DNA of 64,000 bases from Dermatemys mawii (GCA_007922305.1 ML677335.1:39856887-39920886); one strand, 5' to 3'. Shown: positions 49,551 to 63,003, counted from the stretch's first letter. Translations and numbers: made by a program. Notes: a model not told the origin generated them from the letters alone.

Positions 49551-50240
49551 GAGGGCATGGTTACACTTGCAGGTTTATAGTGGTATTGGTTATAGCTGTC
49601 CTCATATACAGCTATAGAGATAGCGCTATAGCGTGGCCACACTGACACCCGCCAGCGTTATAGCGTGGCCACATTTGTGGCACTTCAGGTGGCATTGGGA
49701 GCAGCGCATTAGGGCAGATATCCCAGCATTCAGCTGGGTGTAACGTGCTTTTCAAACGAGGAGGGTGAGGGGGGACGTGTTGTGTGTATGAGGAGGGAGA
49801 GAGCGAGTGGTTTTTTCGTCCTTCTGAGAGCCCGTCAGTGCGTGTCTGTTCACAGAGAAGATTAGCAGGCTTTGTTTTCACACAGACTCCCTCCTTAAAC
49901 ATTTACATTGCTTATCTGCCATGTTAAGACAGAAACCCTAAAAAGGTACTTCCTCATTCCTCCAGCCGAGTTGAAAAGAAAGGGAAGAGACGTCAATTGC
50001 CTTAAATGGCTCCAGGCATCGGAAGAGATCACTTGTAGCGCAGTGGGTGTCCACATTCTCGCCGTAGCGCTACAGTGGGAGCGCTACAGCCCTTATTCCC
50101 TGTGCGGAGGTGGATGACCAGGAGCGCTATAACTCTGAGGTTATAGTGCTCTACGTGCCTCGCCAGTGTGGATGGTAGTGAGTTATAGCGCTCCTGAGGG
50201 CTTTATAACGCTATAAAGTGCCAGTGTAACCACGGCCTTA
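49551..50240. mobile_element. hAT-like nonautonomous element, family A copy 2
   Basis: Ends GAGGGCATGGTTACACTTGC and CCAGTGTAACCACGGCCTTA are inverted. It is related to 43986-44729. Subterminal regions carry many TATAGCGCT/AGCGCTATA words in both directions. No clear target duplication. Confidence 0.75.
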
Positions 50241-52914
50241 GAGACCTTACATTACATGCTTTTGGTGAACCTAGGTGCACCTAAGACACCTGTGTCCCTT
50301 GCACCCATGACCTCTGCCACTTGGCATTCAGAGGTTCCTGGGTCACACAATGCAAAGTCAGAAAGAGAGAAAAGACTAACCCAAACACACTAATACTAAC
50401 AGGAGCCTCAGCTTCCAGAAAGATTAGGGTATAAGGGTCACCTCCATGGGAAATCAGGTGCCCTACCTTTGACAGAGGGTATTCCTAAAGTGGTAGTGAA
50501 TGAGGATATAAAATGGCATTATTGACTCTCCCAGTTCTGCTACCCACTTAAACATGTACATTTCTGGATCAGGGTCTATATTAGCATTACCTCTTTTGGT
50601 GATGTTACTTGTCGTTTCCTAATGTGTGCATTTGAAATTAGAATGTGCTGTTGGAATGCTCATCAGAGCCCAAATCTATCTGATGTGACTCTTCCATTTT
50701 CATTAGACACTGGGGAAGATGTGGATCGATTTGAACATTGCCATGCGCTGTGCACTTTGCCATGACCACACTGAGAAGCCTTTTATAACCTGTAATCCCC
50801 TGGAGTCACCTTTTGCTCCATCTTTCATAGCTTTCAGGAGAGTAGTTATGTAGTAGACTATTTAGGAGTATGACGTCTTGTTTAATTTGCATTGTTGTCC
50901 ATCACCTATACAGCTAACTGCCTATCCTCACTGATAACTTGTATGCAAATAAAATCTAAAAATAATCAAGTCACTTTCTATTATTATCTTTGATGTTAAC
51001 TTCCTATTTAACTTTATGATGAATTTACAGTACTGTAAAATTGTGCAGAACTGTGTTACATTAGAGCACCAGAAGACAAACAGTTCACTCTCCCAGGCCT
51101 AGCGCATGTGTTTAAGCTTTCATGCACACTTTTATGGCACTTTCCTTCCACTACATAGAGCTGCCACCTTTAAGAGTGTTGTCCTTTGGTACCAATTTGT
51201 GTATCACAGTCTGGTACTGTTATTCAAGACCTAAAATTATTTGCACAGGTGGAGTCAAGCTGCACATTTTATCTCTGGATTTCTATCCAAGTTCTCCCAG
51301 AATTTGGTGAATATTCAAATCCAGAGTTTTGGTTCAGACTCCTCTCCAGCTGTTTTAGCAATCTAGCCTGATTAACAGCGCATAATACCAGAGAAACTGA
51401 GCTGGGTGGCAGGGGAAAGGATTATGCTATGAGGTTACTGAAAGAAAAGGAGACTGATTGGCACTCATCATAAGTCCCGGGTATTCAAACCCCGAGGGAT
51501 CTCTTGCATTTCTCAGGAACATTGTATTCCATGGTTAAATAGGATTGTAGTTTTGTCTTTCAAGTGGTACATGAGATGACTCAGACACTTACAAAATTTA
51601 GAGATTTCTTCCTTCAATATATATCCTGCAAAGGAGGAATATTAGCCATAGTCTCTGAAGAAGAGCTGTTATAATCTGCGTTGCTGAATGTTTCAGTTAA
51701 TTGGTCTTATTGTTTTTGAAAGGCTCTGGGATGTTTACACAAAGCTTGTTGAGAAAGCAGAAGAATTTGATTGATAGCTCAGTAGTTTGTAGTCTGCATA
51801 ATACATGAGGTCAGACCTTTTTAGAAACAGGCTGTAGGAATGAATTAACTGAGAAGTTGCACAGACAGTGGGGAGAGTCATTAAAAAGGAGGATTTTGGT
51901 CCATTCTTACATGAAATTGATAGTGCTTAACCTTCAATTTCCTTTGAGGCTGTACATCAAAAAAATAAAAATAAAAAATGGAGTTTCCTTTTCAATTGTC
52001 AGGCTGATATAAGAATTTGAGGAATTTTTGCTACTGCTTGTCCTGAAACCTTCAAATTACTGTACTGCATGCACATTCCAATAAACCTGACCTGTTTCTG
52101 ATGCTAAGCAGCTCCTATCTCTCTCTCTCTTTTTTTTTTTTGCAGTCATGTTCGACAAAGCATGCAGAGAAATGTATGCTGCCACTTTTATCTTTATAGT
52201 TAAAAGAATAACTATTAAGAGGTGAAGAAAAAAGTATCATAGAGGCTCTTTAGCAGAAGGTTGACTATTTGGTTGACTATTTGGTTTACAGCCTTCTAGT
52301 TATATAGGTAGCTGGTGGTTAAAAGCAGTAAAGGCTACAAGGCAGTTTCTGCACAAAGACAGCACTGTAAATGTCAAATAATTGCTCTGAAAGTTACTGA
52401 GGTTGAATATAATAAATGCAAGAGGCACTTCCAGATATCAGTCATACATCTATTAATTGGTTCACACATGTATTTACACACAGTGGGCCAAATTCCCATC
52501 TCGATTATACCAGCATAACTCCATGAATTTAAATTTTTGTGAGCAAATATATTAAGTAGTTAACTGATCATAACTTTGAAACATGCTCATTTGAATGTGT
52601 TAAGAATAAAGTTCTGCAGCACTCACTAGTATTAATAAACCTGGTGATGGCCAAACTGCAAAAGTTTGGCTTTGCATCAGATAAGCATACACCAGTTCAG
52701 AGGTTTTGATAAATGGTTTGCAAATGGGCAGGAATTTTGTGGGATCAGGCATCTGTGTGAGACTTCTAATGGCCCCTGTTCCCAAACAGCCCAGAAATAA
52801 TGCCTCAGTCACTTCTTGCAAAGCTGTATAACAAAAAGCAGAAGCAAAAATTAAGCAAACCCTTTGAACTTCAAAAGGGGTTAAAGCTAAAATGAATAGA
52901 ACAAACAAAACAAT
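50241..52914. other. Unannotated intron stretch with a strong acceptor-like site
   Basis: AT-rich intron. Notable only for a (CT)n/T-run/GCAG acceptor-like site at 52112-52145 and a 12-bp tandem duplication GGTTGACTATTT near 52259-52282. Confidence 0.5.
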
Positions 52915-54275
52915 TGTAATAATGATATTTGTCCATTACTAAATGGAAATGGTAGAATTTTCAGTGATAAGGCAGAAGTATTCAATAAAGATTTATATTC
53001 TGTACTTTGGGGCAAAACACTATTTCCATTTCAAAAGTATTTCAGGAATATGTTTAATAGCAGCTATTAAAGTTAGAGGCTTACATAAGTATGGATAACT
53101 TCCATCCAAGAGTTTTAAATGAGTTGGCTAAGGAGGTTGTTCGGCTATTAATATTGATTTTCAATAAGTCTTAGAACACCAGGAAAATTCTAAGAGACTG
53201 AAAGAAAACTAACATTGTGCCAATCTTTAAAAAGGGTAAATGGATGCTGAGTAATTACAGGCCTGTCAGTCTGACGTCTAGTCAGTGAGCAAGATAGTGG
53301 AGAAGCTGATACAGAACTTGATTATTAAAGAATTAAATGAGGGCAATAACATTTCAATCAGTATACATTTATGGAAAATAGAGCCTGTTGAACAAACTTG
53401 TATCTTTTTTATGAGATTAAGAGTTTGGTTGATAAACATAGTAATGTTGATGTAACAGGAGTAGATTTTTCTGAGGTGTTTGACTTGGTAATGCAAGTTT
53501 TTGATTTAAAAAACCAAACAGATATAAAAGTAACATGGCACACATTAAATGGATTAAAAGCTTAGCTAACTGATAGGTCTGAAAATGTAATTTTCAATGT
53601 AAAATCATCACTAAATGGATGTGTTTAAAGTGGGGCTTCACAAGGATCAGTTTTTGGCCCTATGCTATTTAACAATGTTATCAAAGACCAAGGAAAAAAT
53701 CATCATTGATAAAGTTTGTGAATGATGCACATTGGGAGAGCAGTAAATAATGAAAGGAACAGGTCACTGATATTTTAATAAGGCTAAATATAAATCTGTA
53801 CATTTAGTGTACCTCTGATTAACTAAAGAATGTGGCTTTGTTTACAGGGTAGGGGATTATGTCCTAGGAAGTAGTAGCTCTGCACAAATTTTGTGGGGTG
53901 TGGTGGATAATCAGCTGAACATGAGCTCCTGGTGTTAAGCCGTGGCCAAAAGGCTACTGTGATTCTTGGGTAGGAATAGAGAGGTTATTTTACTTCTATA
54001 TTTGGCACAGGTGCAACTGCTTTTGGAATACTGTCTACAGTTCTGGTGTCCACAATTCAAGAAGGATGTTGATATACTTGGAAAGGGGATTCAGAGAAGA
54101 GCCACCAGAAATATTAAAGGATAAGGAATGTTTCCTAATCTTTATGGAGATAGACTCAAGGAGCTCAATCTGTTTGTTTTAACAAAGAGAAAATTAAGGG
54201 GTGACTTTATTGCAGTCTATAACAGTGGGGAACAAATATGTAATAATGTGCTTTTCAGTCTAGCAGAGAAACATG
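52915..54275 (+). mobile_element. Ancient CR1/L3-like LINE remnant
   Basis: Diverged but collinear with CR1 ORF2: AAAAAGGGTAAATGGATGCT, TACAGGCCTGTCAGTCTGAC, GGGGCTTCACAAGGATCAG (RT region), TGTCTACAGTTCTGGTGTCC, GAGAAGAGCCACCAGAAATA, and GACTCAAGGAGCTCAATCTG followed by AGAGAAAATTAAGGGGTGAC. Many stops and indels make this the oldest LINE in the window. Confidence 0.8.
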
Positions 54276-55709
54276 TAAGATAAAGCTCTTTTTTTTTTTC
54301 TCCTTCCCCCAAGTGCCATGTTGTTTGAATCAGTTCTTTCTGGTTCTTTTCCATGTTAAAGGTGGAGATGATCCAGATCCAGATCTCCTTCTTAGAGCCC
54401 CCAAATGCCCTGGTAGTTTCAGAATGTTCAGAATTGGAATTGGCATCCAAATTTTCCAAATGGTCCCCATTTTTCACAGTACTCCAAGCCAAAACACTGG
54501 GGGTGGGTAGAGGTAGCCTTGAAATACAGATTCAGATGCTTTATTTTGAGCTCATATTTACTAACAGGAATCTTTATCTCATACGTGATAGAGATGACCC
54601 CAAGATCATTGGCATTCTTGTTGTTCTCATTGATAGCCTTATTGCAATTATGTTCACTTTCTAATCCCAGATAGTGCTTTGGGGGATAATGCAGGGTACA
54701 GGGAATTGCAATGAGTTTTAACACAACACAAATACTCACTGTTTTATATGAGTATTATTCACATGGATTTAATGAATGAACTAATATAATATGTAGGCAC
54801 TTTCTATTTTACGTGCATCCCATCTAGGTTCCCTGCAGAGTAACTTCTGTTTGTAAGTGTAACCCTTGGGTTTATGTCCAAGTGTTCCTAATAATGCAGA
54901 ATCTAGCTTCATTATTGCCCTGTTCTTTTAATATACGATTTATATTTAAGCTGCAGTGACAATTCTGCACACTTTTGTTACTCCAAAAAGTGGCTTTGAA
55001 ATATTTTCCCTTTTGTATGGTAATACAGGTCTGTAGCGCTACAAAGATGTAAAACGATCATTTCACATGTGAAGTACCTAAGAATGCTCAAGCAGATTGT
55101 TGTGCTTTAAAAATCCTCCAAAACAGAACACCTTCCCAACCCCCACCCCCACCCCTCCGGCCCCCAACACACACACTTTTAATGGATTGGTAAAGCTACA
55201 GCATAAATAACCTAAGACCTGCTGCTGCTTCTCAGCTTGTCTCAGGCCTTATTCACTTAGTTGTTTGGCATGAAGCCAAAGCTTTTGGAGTAGAGTATCT
55301 CTCAGCTGCCATAATTCTCATATATTAGCCTGTGCTGGCTCATAGTCTTCAGCTGTCCATTCTTCTAAACTTTTTCTTTCATTTCTCTTTTACTGTCTTG
55401 ATTTCCTTCAGTAAAATAATATAGGTGGAGCTACCATAACATGCACCACAGTGCTGCTCTCTGGCTGATCTTATGCCTGTAGCCATGTCACTTGTGCTCT
55501 AATCACATCACATTTTATAAATTACTTCATGATGGGCCTGGCCAACACTTGGATGGGAGACTGCTGAGGAAAATCCAAGATGCTGCAGGAAATGGTGATG
55601 ATGATTCAGGAGGTTTTATTGTTGACTTCAGCTCAGTACCCTATTGACAGTGTTGTCTTTTGGACATGCTCACACTTTGATTTTGGTTTTCTGAATTCCT
55701 CCTGCAGGT
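54276..55709. other. Unannotated intron stretch
   Basis: No recognised element. A C-rich run with CCCCCACCCCCACCCC lies near 55140-55155. Confidence 0.5.
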
Positions 55710-55712
55710 TTA

Positions 55713-55901
55713 GTGCTTGTCTACATGACATGGTAAAGCACAGTAAAGGGATGTGATTCATAGAGCATTCCAATATGCTGGGCTTTAAACTGCCCTGTGT
55801 AGACTTGCTGATGTGAACAAACAGTTCCCCTTAGTTATCACCAGCAGCGTCTACAGTCACCACCCCTCTAATGTGCTTTACAGCACTATGTAGACAAGCT
55901 C
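55713..55901. mobile_element. MITE with TTA target duplication
   Basis: Inverted ends GTGCTTGTCTACAT and the complement of ATGTAGACAAGCTC are flanked by TTA on both sides (55710-55712 and 55902-55904). Length 189 bp with no coding capacity. A TTA/TAA duplication points to PIF/Harbinger-type mobilisation. Confidence 0.8.
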
Positions 55902-55904
55902 TTA

Positions 55905-58900
55905 AGAGATGAAAAATAAGTTATTTAATTGTCTTTCACTGTGATGCAGTGTTACAATGTGATATTAAATGTTTCTCTTGAGAAAGCTGATCACTTTAGT
56001 GATAGACAAACTGATTTGAACATGAAGTCTGTAAAGCAACTTGGGATGCTTAAGATAATTCTGGTCATTGCAAGAGTAACCTTCCTTCAGGGATGACTGG
56101 CACTTGAAAATAAGAATTCTTAAATTTACCTCTTATTGTAAGCGTTCTTTATGAGCTGCATACCATTGCTTATTGCCTACTAAGCTATTGTTCCAGCTCA
56201 TTCTCCTCTGACTTGCTCTGAAAGCAAGTGACAGCATTAGTTATAGATTCTGAGTGCAATGAGATTGGCAGATGAGCACTTGCACTTATTGATCTTAACG
56301 AAAGGGCTCAAAGGAGGCATCACTGGAATAGTAAGCTTCCTTTGAGTAAACTGAAATATTACATTAGACATAAATATATACTGATTGCAAAATGCATTCC
56401 AACTTTATTTTGATAGCAATCAGCGGAAACTGGTATACTTTGGACTAGTCTAAGCATTCCCTTTGCATTGTACAGAAATAAACTCATGTATAGAATTTAT
56501 CAAGCCTAGTGTCTGAAGAACGTCTTCTATAAAACGGATGACAGCAATAATTAGTCTGAATTTTAAAAATTGTAGAGCCTCATTCACAGGTCCACTTTTG
56601 AACTTGGTTAGCACTTCAATGATGCATATAAACTGGTCATATTGGGTCATAACAACCCAGTTCAAGAGGGTTTTCTAAGCTGTGCAGAGCTCCCAGAATG
56701 GCTCCATTCTGCTCCCTGGGCTAAAACTGAGGGGAAATGACCAGAGTGGTACTGTGCTATTCCACAGCTATATCCAGCTATTCTTAGCTGCCAGGTAGTT
56801 CACTGAGGCCATTGCAGCTGACCATAAATCATCCCTGAAAACGTGATCTTGAGGCCAATGAAAACTGTTGAGTGACAGCACTTTTGAAAATCCTGGTCAC
56901 TTACACAGATGCCTGGGTTTGGGTACTCAGTTTGAAAGCTTTGGCATAAATTGTGAGAGTGGGTGTATATGTATATACATATGTTTGTGTATAATATAAT
57001 ATGAAGTGTGTGTGCACACAAGCATATTTTTAGCAAGGCATGGTGACAATTGAGGATGGATAGAAAGAAAACACCGATATTTCTGGTTATAAAAGCTGAG
57101 TGAATATTTTTTCTCTGAAGTCAGACCCTAACTGGTTAGGATGCATGATCCAATTACCATCCCTATGGAAATTAAATATATGCTGTTACAGCTTGAATAC
57201 TAGGCAGATTTTATACAGACTTTGACAGAGTATGCTTCTCAAAATGGTATTGTGTTGCTCACAATTTGAGAGCCATTGCATTATGGGGATTGTCTTCTAT
57301 CATGTGCTCTCTCTCTCTCTCAGATATGGGCAGTCGTATTTTAAATTTTAATCATACAAAATATTTAAATAACTTTGTCATCTGTGAAAACTGCCATAAT
57401 GAATTTAATTTAATACCTTAAAATGATAACAATGTTTGGTTAAATACAGATCTGCACTATATTCCGATCAATACATATTGTTCCATTGTTTCTCTATAGC
57501 TGCAGCTCTTCTGTACATCTGAGATATGGTGATATACTAGGATGCTATAATTCTCTTACCCTAGTGCCTTAAACTTTGTAACACTAGAAGGTAATCACTT
57601 ACCTGGGAATCAGTGGAATCATGCTGATTGACACATCTAAGGAACTGACCCAACATTTCCAATAAACTATATTTACTTGGTGCAGTGCTTTTGGCAATGC
57701 TGGTGGTGGAATGATATGTGATTAGTAAGATGGTATTGTCTACTCTGTAATTGAATGACTGAAACATTTTAAAGAGAATAACAAGTATATTTGTTCCTGC
57801 ATCTCAAATATGGGAATTGGTACAAAGAACTGCTATTCCCTGACTGTTCTTGTGGGGTACAAATCCTTTTATGTGTAAGTTTGTGAATAAAAAGGAACAG
57901 GAATGTGTATGAGCCAAAGAGCCATTCAGAATTCAAAAGATTATTAGTGAATGCTGTTCTGCAGTTTTTAATTGGCTCACATTATCAGCATCCTGACTCA
58001 TGCATCATTGGTAAAGATCAGTTTGTTGATGTTCTGCTGATCAAAAATAGAGAAGGGGTTAGCATTGTGATTATTTACAAGTTCAGGAACCTGATGACAA
58101 AAGCTATAGATATCATTCATAATGGGGCTAGATGAGCATATTCACTTAAGCCAGACGGTTCCATGCAGTTGATTTGATGATTTCATCACACAGATGCTCC
58201 TAACAATCTGCAAACATCCTCTTTGACCTGAAGTTGTATGTGTGCATCTCTATAAATCATACCGTAATGATTTTATTATGCAAGTATTGAGTACTTTAGA
58301 ACTCACACAATAGATTTCATAGCCTACCTGAGCAGCAATACTAGTGGCAAGATATTGAGGATTCTTACAAGATTTGGAAGAGACCCCAAGCTGAGCTGCC
58401 TAGATGGGGAGATAGTGGGGAGATTTCATTTAGTTTAAAGTACAAACAAATAAGCCAAACTTGCAGTTTATATTTAAAAAATGAGAATTTGGGTGAATTG
58501 TGAAAGCTGAATGCCCAAAATATTAATCTGGGAGAGGAGGGTTTTCCCTATTTAAAATATGTAAATTAAGGTTCCGGGTGGAAGTCAGTTTTGACAGCAT
58601 TTACTGGGGAAGACAGATTAAGAAAGCAATCTCTCAGATAACACTTTTCAGTTTTTACTTAAAAATAAATGCAGTGATTTGTATTCCAGCAAATCCCAGC
58701 AGTGCTGCTATACCTGAGGTTCTGTTAATACTTCTATTATAAAAATTCCTGTTTGTATAGGTTTGTATCTCAACCATTAAACTTTGGGCTTGGACTACGT
58801 CTTGGCATACAAGGTCATAGCCTGGAGGCAAATTTCTTTCTTTCACACAAATAATTTTAAAAGTAAATGTCCGTTTATGCATTATGTGACAGTGGCAAAA

Positions 58901-59462
58901 AAGTATTTCTGAATTTTTGGGCAATGTATAACTTCAATAGTTGACCAAACCTTTGTTCTTAAAACCCAATTTTGTAAGAATTTAGGGCCCCAAGTTTATT
59001 GGATTTACACCAGGCTAATGAGTGGAGAATTTAACTCATAGGCTATAATTATTTAGGCTTTTGGTATTTAAAATGTATTTGAAATTGCCAGTGTTTTTAG
59101 CTTACAAGGAGCCTGTCAAGATGAAAATCATAAGTTTAAATAAGTGTACTTACTTGGGCTACTGTTACTATGGGTCTACATTTCAAAAGTAATAAGTGAT
59201 TTAATTGCGTGCCTCAGTCTTTCATGCCCAGCCTGATGGGGCTTGATTTTCAGAAAGCTCCCACTTTGAAAATCAGGCCCCTTCAAGGTGTTTCAAGTTG
59301 GGCACCCAATAAACTAAATGAGGCCAGCAGCGTAAATCAGTGGAAAATGGTGGGAGCTCCCCAGTTAGACTGAGCAAAACGTTAGAATTTATATAGTATG
59401 GAACAATCCTGAACTGGCAAGGGAGGGTGAACTGGATTCACCAATGGGTCTTCTATTAATAA
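55905..59462. other. Unannotated intron stretch
   Basis: AT-rich intron without recognised genes. A (CT)n run is at 57307-57320. A palindromic pair GGGGCTTGATTTTCAG / CTTTGAAAATCAGGCCCC lies at about 59238-59282, a MITE-like fragment. Confidence 0.5.
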
Positions 59463-59580
59463 TAATATAATGCCTAGATCTGATATAGCACATTTCATCC
59501 ATAGAGCTCTAAGCATTTTACAATGGAGGGCAGTATCCTTATTCCCATTTTACTGATGGGGAAACTGAGGCACAAAGTCG
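59463..59580 (+). repeat. MIR/L2-type 3' fragment
   Basis: ATAGAGCTCTAAGCATTTTA is followed by TTATTCCCATTTTACTGATG and GGGGAAACTGAGGCACAAAG, the strongly conserved tail of MIR/L2-like repeats. Confidence 0.75.
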
Positions 59581-60081
59581 GCTATCCAGTAGACTTTACT
59601 GACGCCTCCATTTTCCATCTGTTTTTTTTTATTCTGTCATACCTTTGTTTAAGTTGTGTGTTTCACATACATAGTGAACTAGACTGATCAGTTTAATTTT
59701 GTTATAGTGAATTTCTGGTCCATGTAATGTGAGCAGAGAGACCCAAGACTCCCAAATGCTTTTGCAAAGAGCTAGAGAATGACCTCTTACTCAATAGCCC
59801 CAATTTTTGTGAAGTTCCTCCTACAATATATCCTAAGAGGTCTCTGGTAATTGGAGGACCAAGAACTCTACTCCTTCAGCTGCACAGTCGATTTCACTTT
59901 CAGGGATTCATGGAACAGCATGGTTCTCTTGTATTTGGTTATAAAAAGTCTCAGGGAATATTAAAATAAAAATAGTTAACAAGCTGTTTTCACTAGAACA
60001 ACAAGCAGTTTTCTGTTAAGTTTTTCATACTTTCATCTTCCATCCCTGCCTTTCCAACAGCTCTTTTAAACAAGAATTTAA

Positions 60082-60302
60082 GGGTACGTTTACACAGCAA
60101 AGAAAAACCCACGGCCAGCCTGTGTCAGCTGACTCAGGCTCATGGGCTCCAGTGGTCTTCGTGGGACCCTCCCACCTCGCAGGGTTCTAGAGCCTGAGCT
60201 CCAGCCCACGCCCGAAGTCTACACAGTAATGGAACAGCCCTATGGCCTGAGTCGGCTGTCATGAGCCAGCCACAGGAATTTAGTTGCTGTGTAGACATAC
60301 CC
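60082..60302. mobile_element. MITE with TAA target duplication
   Basis: Inverted ends GGGTACGTTTACACAGCAA and the complement of TTGCTGTGTAGACATACCC match at 17 of 19 bases. TAA flanks both sides (60079-60081 and 60303-60305). Length 221 bp. Confidence 0.85.
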
Positions 60303-60613
60303 TAAGTTTTAGAACAAGTGCAAAGTTACTTGACATTGTCCTTGTAAAATATTGGCTACTGGCCAGAGACCGTAGATTTTTTTTATGTCTCTCGAATATA
60401 TTTAATTATTTTTACCCCATTACACATCAAAATGATATCACTATATGTCATAATGTAATTTTAGGCAATCATTGTCATGTTTTCTAACTGTCTAATAACT
60501 CAGACTTTTGCCAATTATATAATTAGATTTAATGCAGCTACATTAATTGCACAAATAAATGGTAGTCGGCTACAAATGGCTTGAAAAACCAACACTTTGC
60601 TTATTCTATAAAA

Positions 60614-61333
60614 GAGGGGTGGGCAAACGTTTTGGCCCGAGGGCTACATCTTTGTTGTGAAACTGCATGGAGGGTTGGGTAAGGAAATCTGTGCCTCCCC
60701 AAACAGCCTGGCCCCCACCATCTATCCGCTCCCTCCTTCAGAATCCCCAACCCACCCCCAAGCTTGCGCCTGGGACCTCTGCCCCTAACTGCCTCCCAGG
60801 ACTCCACCCCTTATCCAATCCCCGCTGCTCCCTGTCCCCTGACTGCCCCGACCCCTGTCCACATCCCTGGGATTCCCATGCCTATGTAAGCCCTCCATCC
60901 CTTGATGCCCCCCCGAACCTCTGCCCCATCCAACCTCCCCTGTTCCCTGACTACTCCAACCCCTATCCACACCCCCATCCCTAACCACCACCCCCTGGGA
61001 CTCCCACACCTATCCAACCACTCCCTGTTGGATAGGACTGCTCTGACCCCTATCTGCACCCTCTGACTGCCCCATGGGACCCTCTGCCCCTAATCCAACC
61101 CCCCAGCTCCCTGCCCCCTTATCATGCTGCTCAGATCAGCTGGAGCTCGCAGATGTGCTGCCCGGCAGGAGCATCAGACAAGAGCGCTGGTGGCGTGGCC
61201 AGCTGAGGCTGCAGGGGAAGGGGACCATAAGGGAGGGGCCGGGGGCTAGCCTCCCCAGCTGGGAGCTCAGGGACCAGGCAGGACGGTTCTGAGGGCTGGA
61301 TGTGGCCTGCAGGCCGTAGTTTGGCCACCTCTG
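60614..61333. mobile_element. hAT-type nonautonomous element with perfect target duplication
   Basis: Ends GAGGGGTGGGCAAACG and TAGTTTGGCCACCTCTG are inverted. CTATAAAA occurs exactly on both flanks (60606-60613 and 61334-61341), an 8-bp duplication as made by hAT transposases. The interior is a C-rich run of CCAACCCC/CTGACTGCCCC words with no transposase. Confidence 0.93.
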
Positions 61334-61469
61334 CTATAAAAGCTGGAGCTTGTGAAGCAAACTCAGGAAATCACAAGACCTATCTTGTTGGCCTCCATGT
61401 TGTTACTACAACTTTTTCTATAGTGTCTGGAGGGTACTAAACAGTTTTGTTTGTGCATGTATTACATTA

Positions 61470-61650
61470 GCAACTTGAGGCCCATTATCCTACGTGCTGT
61501 ACAAACACACAGTGAAAAACAGGCTCTGCCCTGAAAGGGACAAGACAGACAAAGGGTAAGAGCAAGGAAGTTGTCATTTTTATTTGGAGAACTGAGGTGC
61601 AAAGAGATTGATTTAGCAAGGATTATAAAGGAAGGCTTTCCCAACCTCAG
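61470..61650. repeat. MIR/L2-like amniote repeat fragment
   Basis: GTGCTGTACAAACACACAGT, CAGGCTCTGCCCTGAAAGG and GACAAGACAGACAAAGGGTA occur in the order seen in a widespread turtle repeat. A related fragment with TGTCCCTGCCCCCCAAAGAG is at about 62055-62210. Confidence 0.6.
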
Positions 61651-62054
61651 TATTCTTTTAATATAGTTTAGTGCTGATAGTGAAATGGGTTATATTCTGC
61701 TTGTTTAACCTGGTTTATAATACAACTACATTTTTGTTGAATATGCAAGTTGCTCAGATTGCTGCTTCATGATTAAAAATGTGATTACAAATGTGAATGT
61801 GCATGTCAGAGAGAGATTAGTTGGTGTTGTGAAAGATCCTTGATTGTTACCCCTGAAAACAGTCTCCTTTAACAGGAGATGGTACCACACAGCTACGACT
61901 GTGCCAAGTCATTTGCCTCTCATCTGATCTGGGACACCAAGGACTATTGTAGATGAAAGCTCGCTCTCAATGTCCATCCAGCCCTTGTGGCTGTGCTAGG
62001 GCTACCAACAACAACAAAGATGGGGGTGTCAGTTGGGATGGCAGATTTTGTGCT

Positions 62055-62215
62055 GTCATTATTATTTGTATTATGTAGCATCTGTAAACCTCCATTAAAG
62101 ATCAGGACCGTACCATGTAAAGTGCTGTTCAGAAAAACAAGAAACAAGGCTGTCCCTGCCCCCCAAAGAGCCCAGATGTCAAACAGAATGTGACAGGTGG
62201 ACAAAACAGACAAAC
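62055..62215. repeat. MIR/L2-like amniote repeat fragment
   Basis: ATTATTTGTATTATGTAGCA leads into a TGTCCCTGCCCCCCAAAGAG segment, the same repeat class as 61470-61650. Confidence 0.5.
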
Positions 62216-63003
62216 GAGAATGAGTGAGGGGCTGAAGTAACAAAATGAAATGAAAACAAAGCAGAGAAATGAGTCTCTGCTCTCCCTTTGCCTAAGTGAG
62301 ATGGGAACTCTCTATTTCCCTGAGAAATAGACTGCGACCTCCAAATTATTTCATGTAGGAGAATGTGCCATGTCGTCTTCTGAAAATGTGGGCTCTGGTT
62401 TAGTGTGTAATGATTTGTTGTGTTACCTCTGGGGTTGCCAGCTCTCATAAAAATATTTGGGACTCTCTCACAACTTTCTGTAATTTTTGGCAGCTGTCTG
62501 TTGAACAGCTGCTGTCAGCTCAGGAGTTTCTGGCTGATTTCCTTGTAGGGCTGCTGTTGCCACTACAGCTGGTGACTGTGGGCTGCAATCCCATTTACTG
62601 CCAAGAGGAAGAGCACCTGTTCCCAGACTGGCTGAGGGTTTTTTTGTTTTTGTGGGGTTTTTTTACATCCTCTCATTCAGCTTCCTTCTCTGGGTTCAGA
62701 ATGGGGAAGCAGAGGGGATTTGGCCATGGGGAGCCCTAGGAAGGGGCATCATAGAAGCATGAGCCACTCCTGGAGAGCACTAGGCAGCCCAACCATTTTC
62801 CTTGGCACTGAAGTTAAGTCTGGTGATTAACAGAGTAAGTGGGCAATGGGAAAAGGGGTGGCTCCCTGTTTACCCAGTTATCCTCTTCTCCAACTGCTGC
62901 TAAGCAGCGGAGAAGAATGACAGGGGATCAGAGCAGCAAGGATGTGTGAGAGCAGGGCAAGTAGAGAGCAAAGGAACAAGTAAAGAAACTGGAGATCATG
63001 ATA

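Noticed and set aside
60667..60984. Proline-rich 105-codon frame
   Set aside because: It is produced by the C-rich interior of a hAT-type element and continues no known protein.
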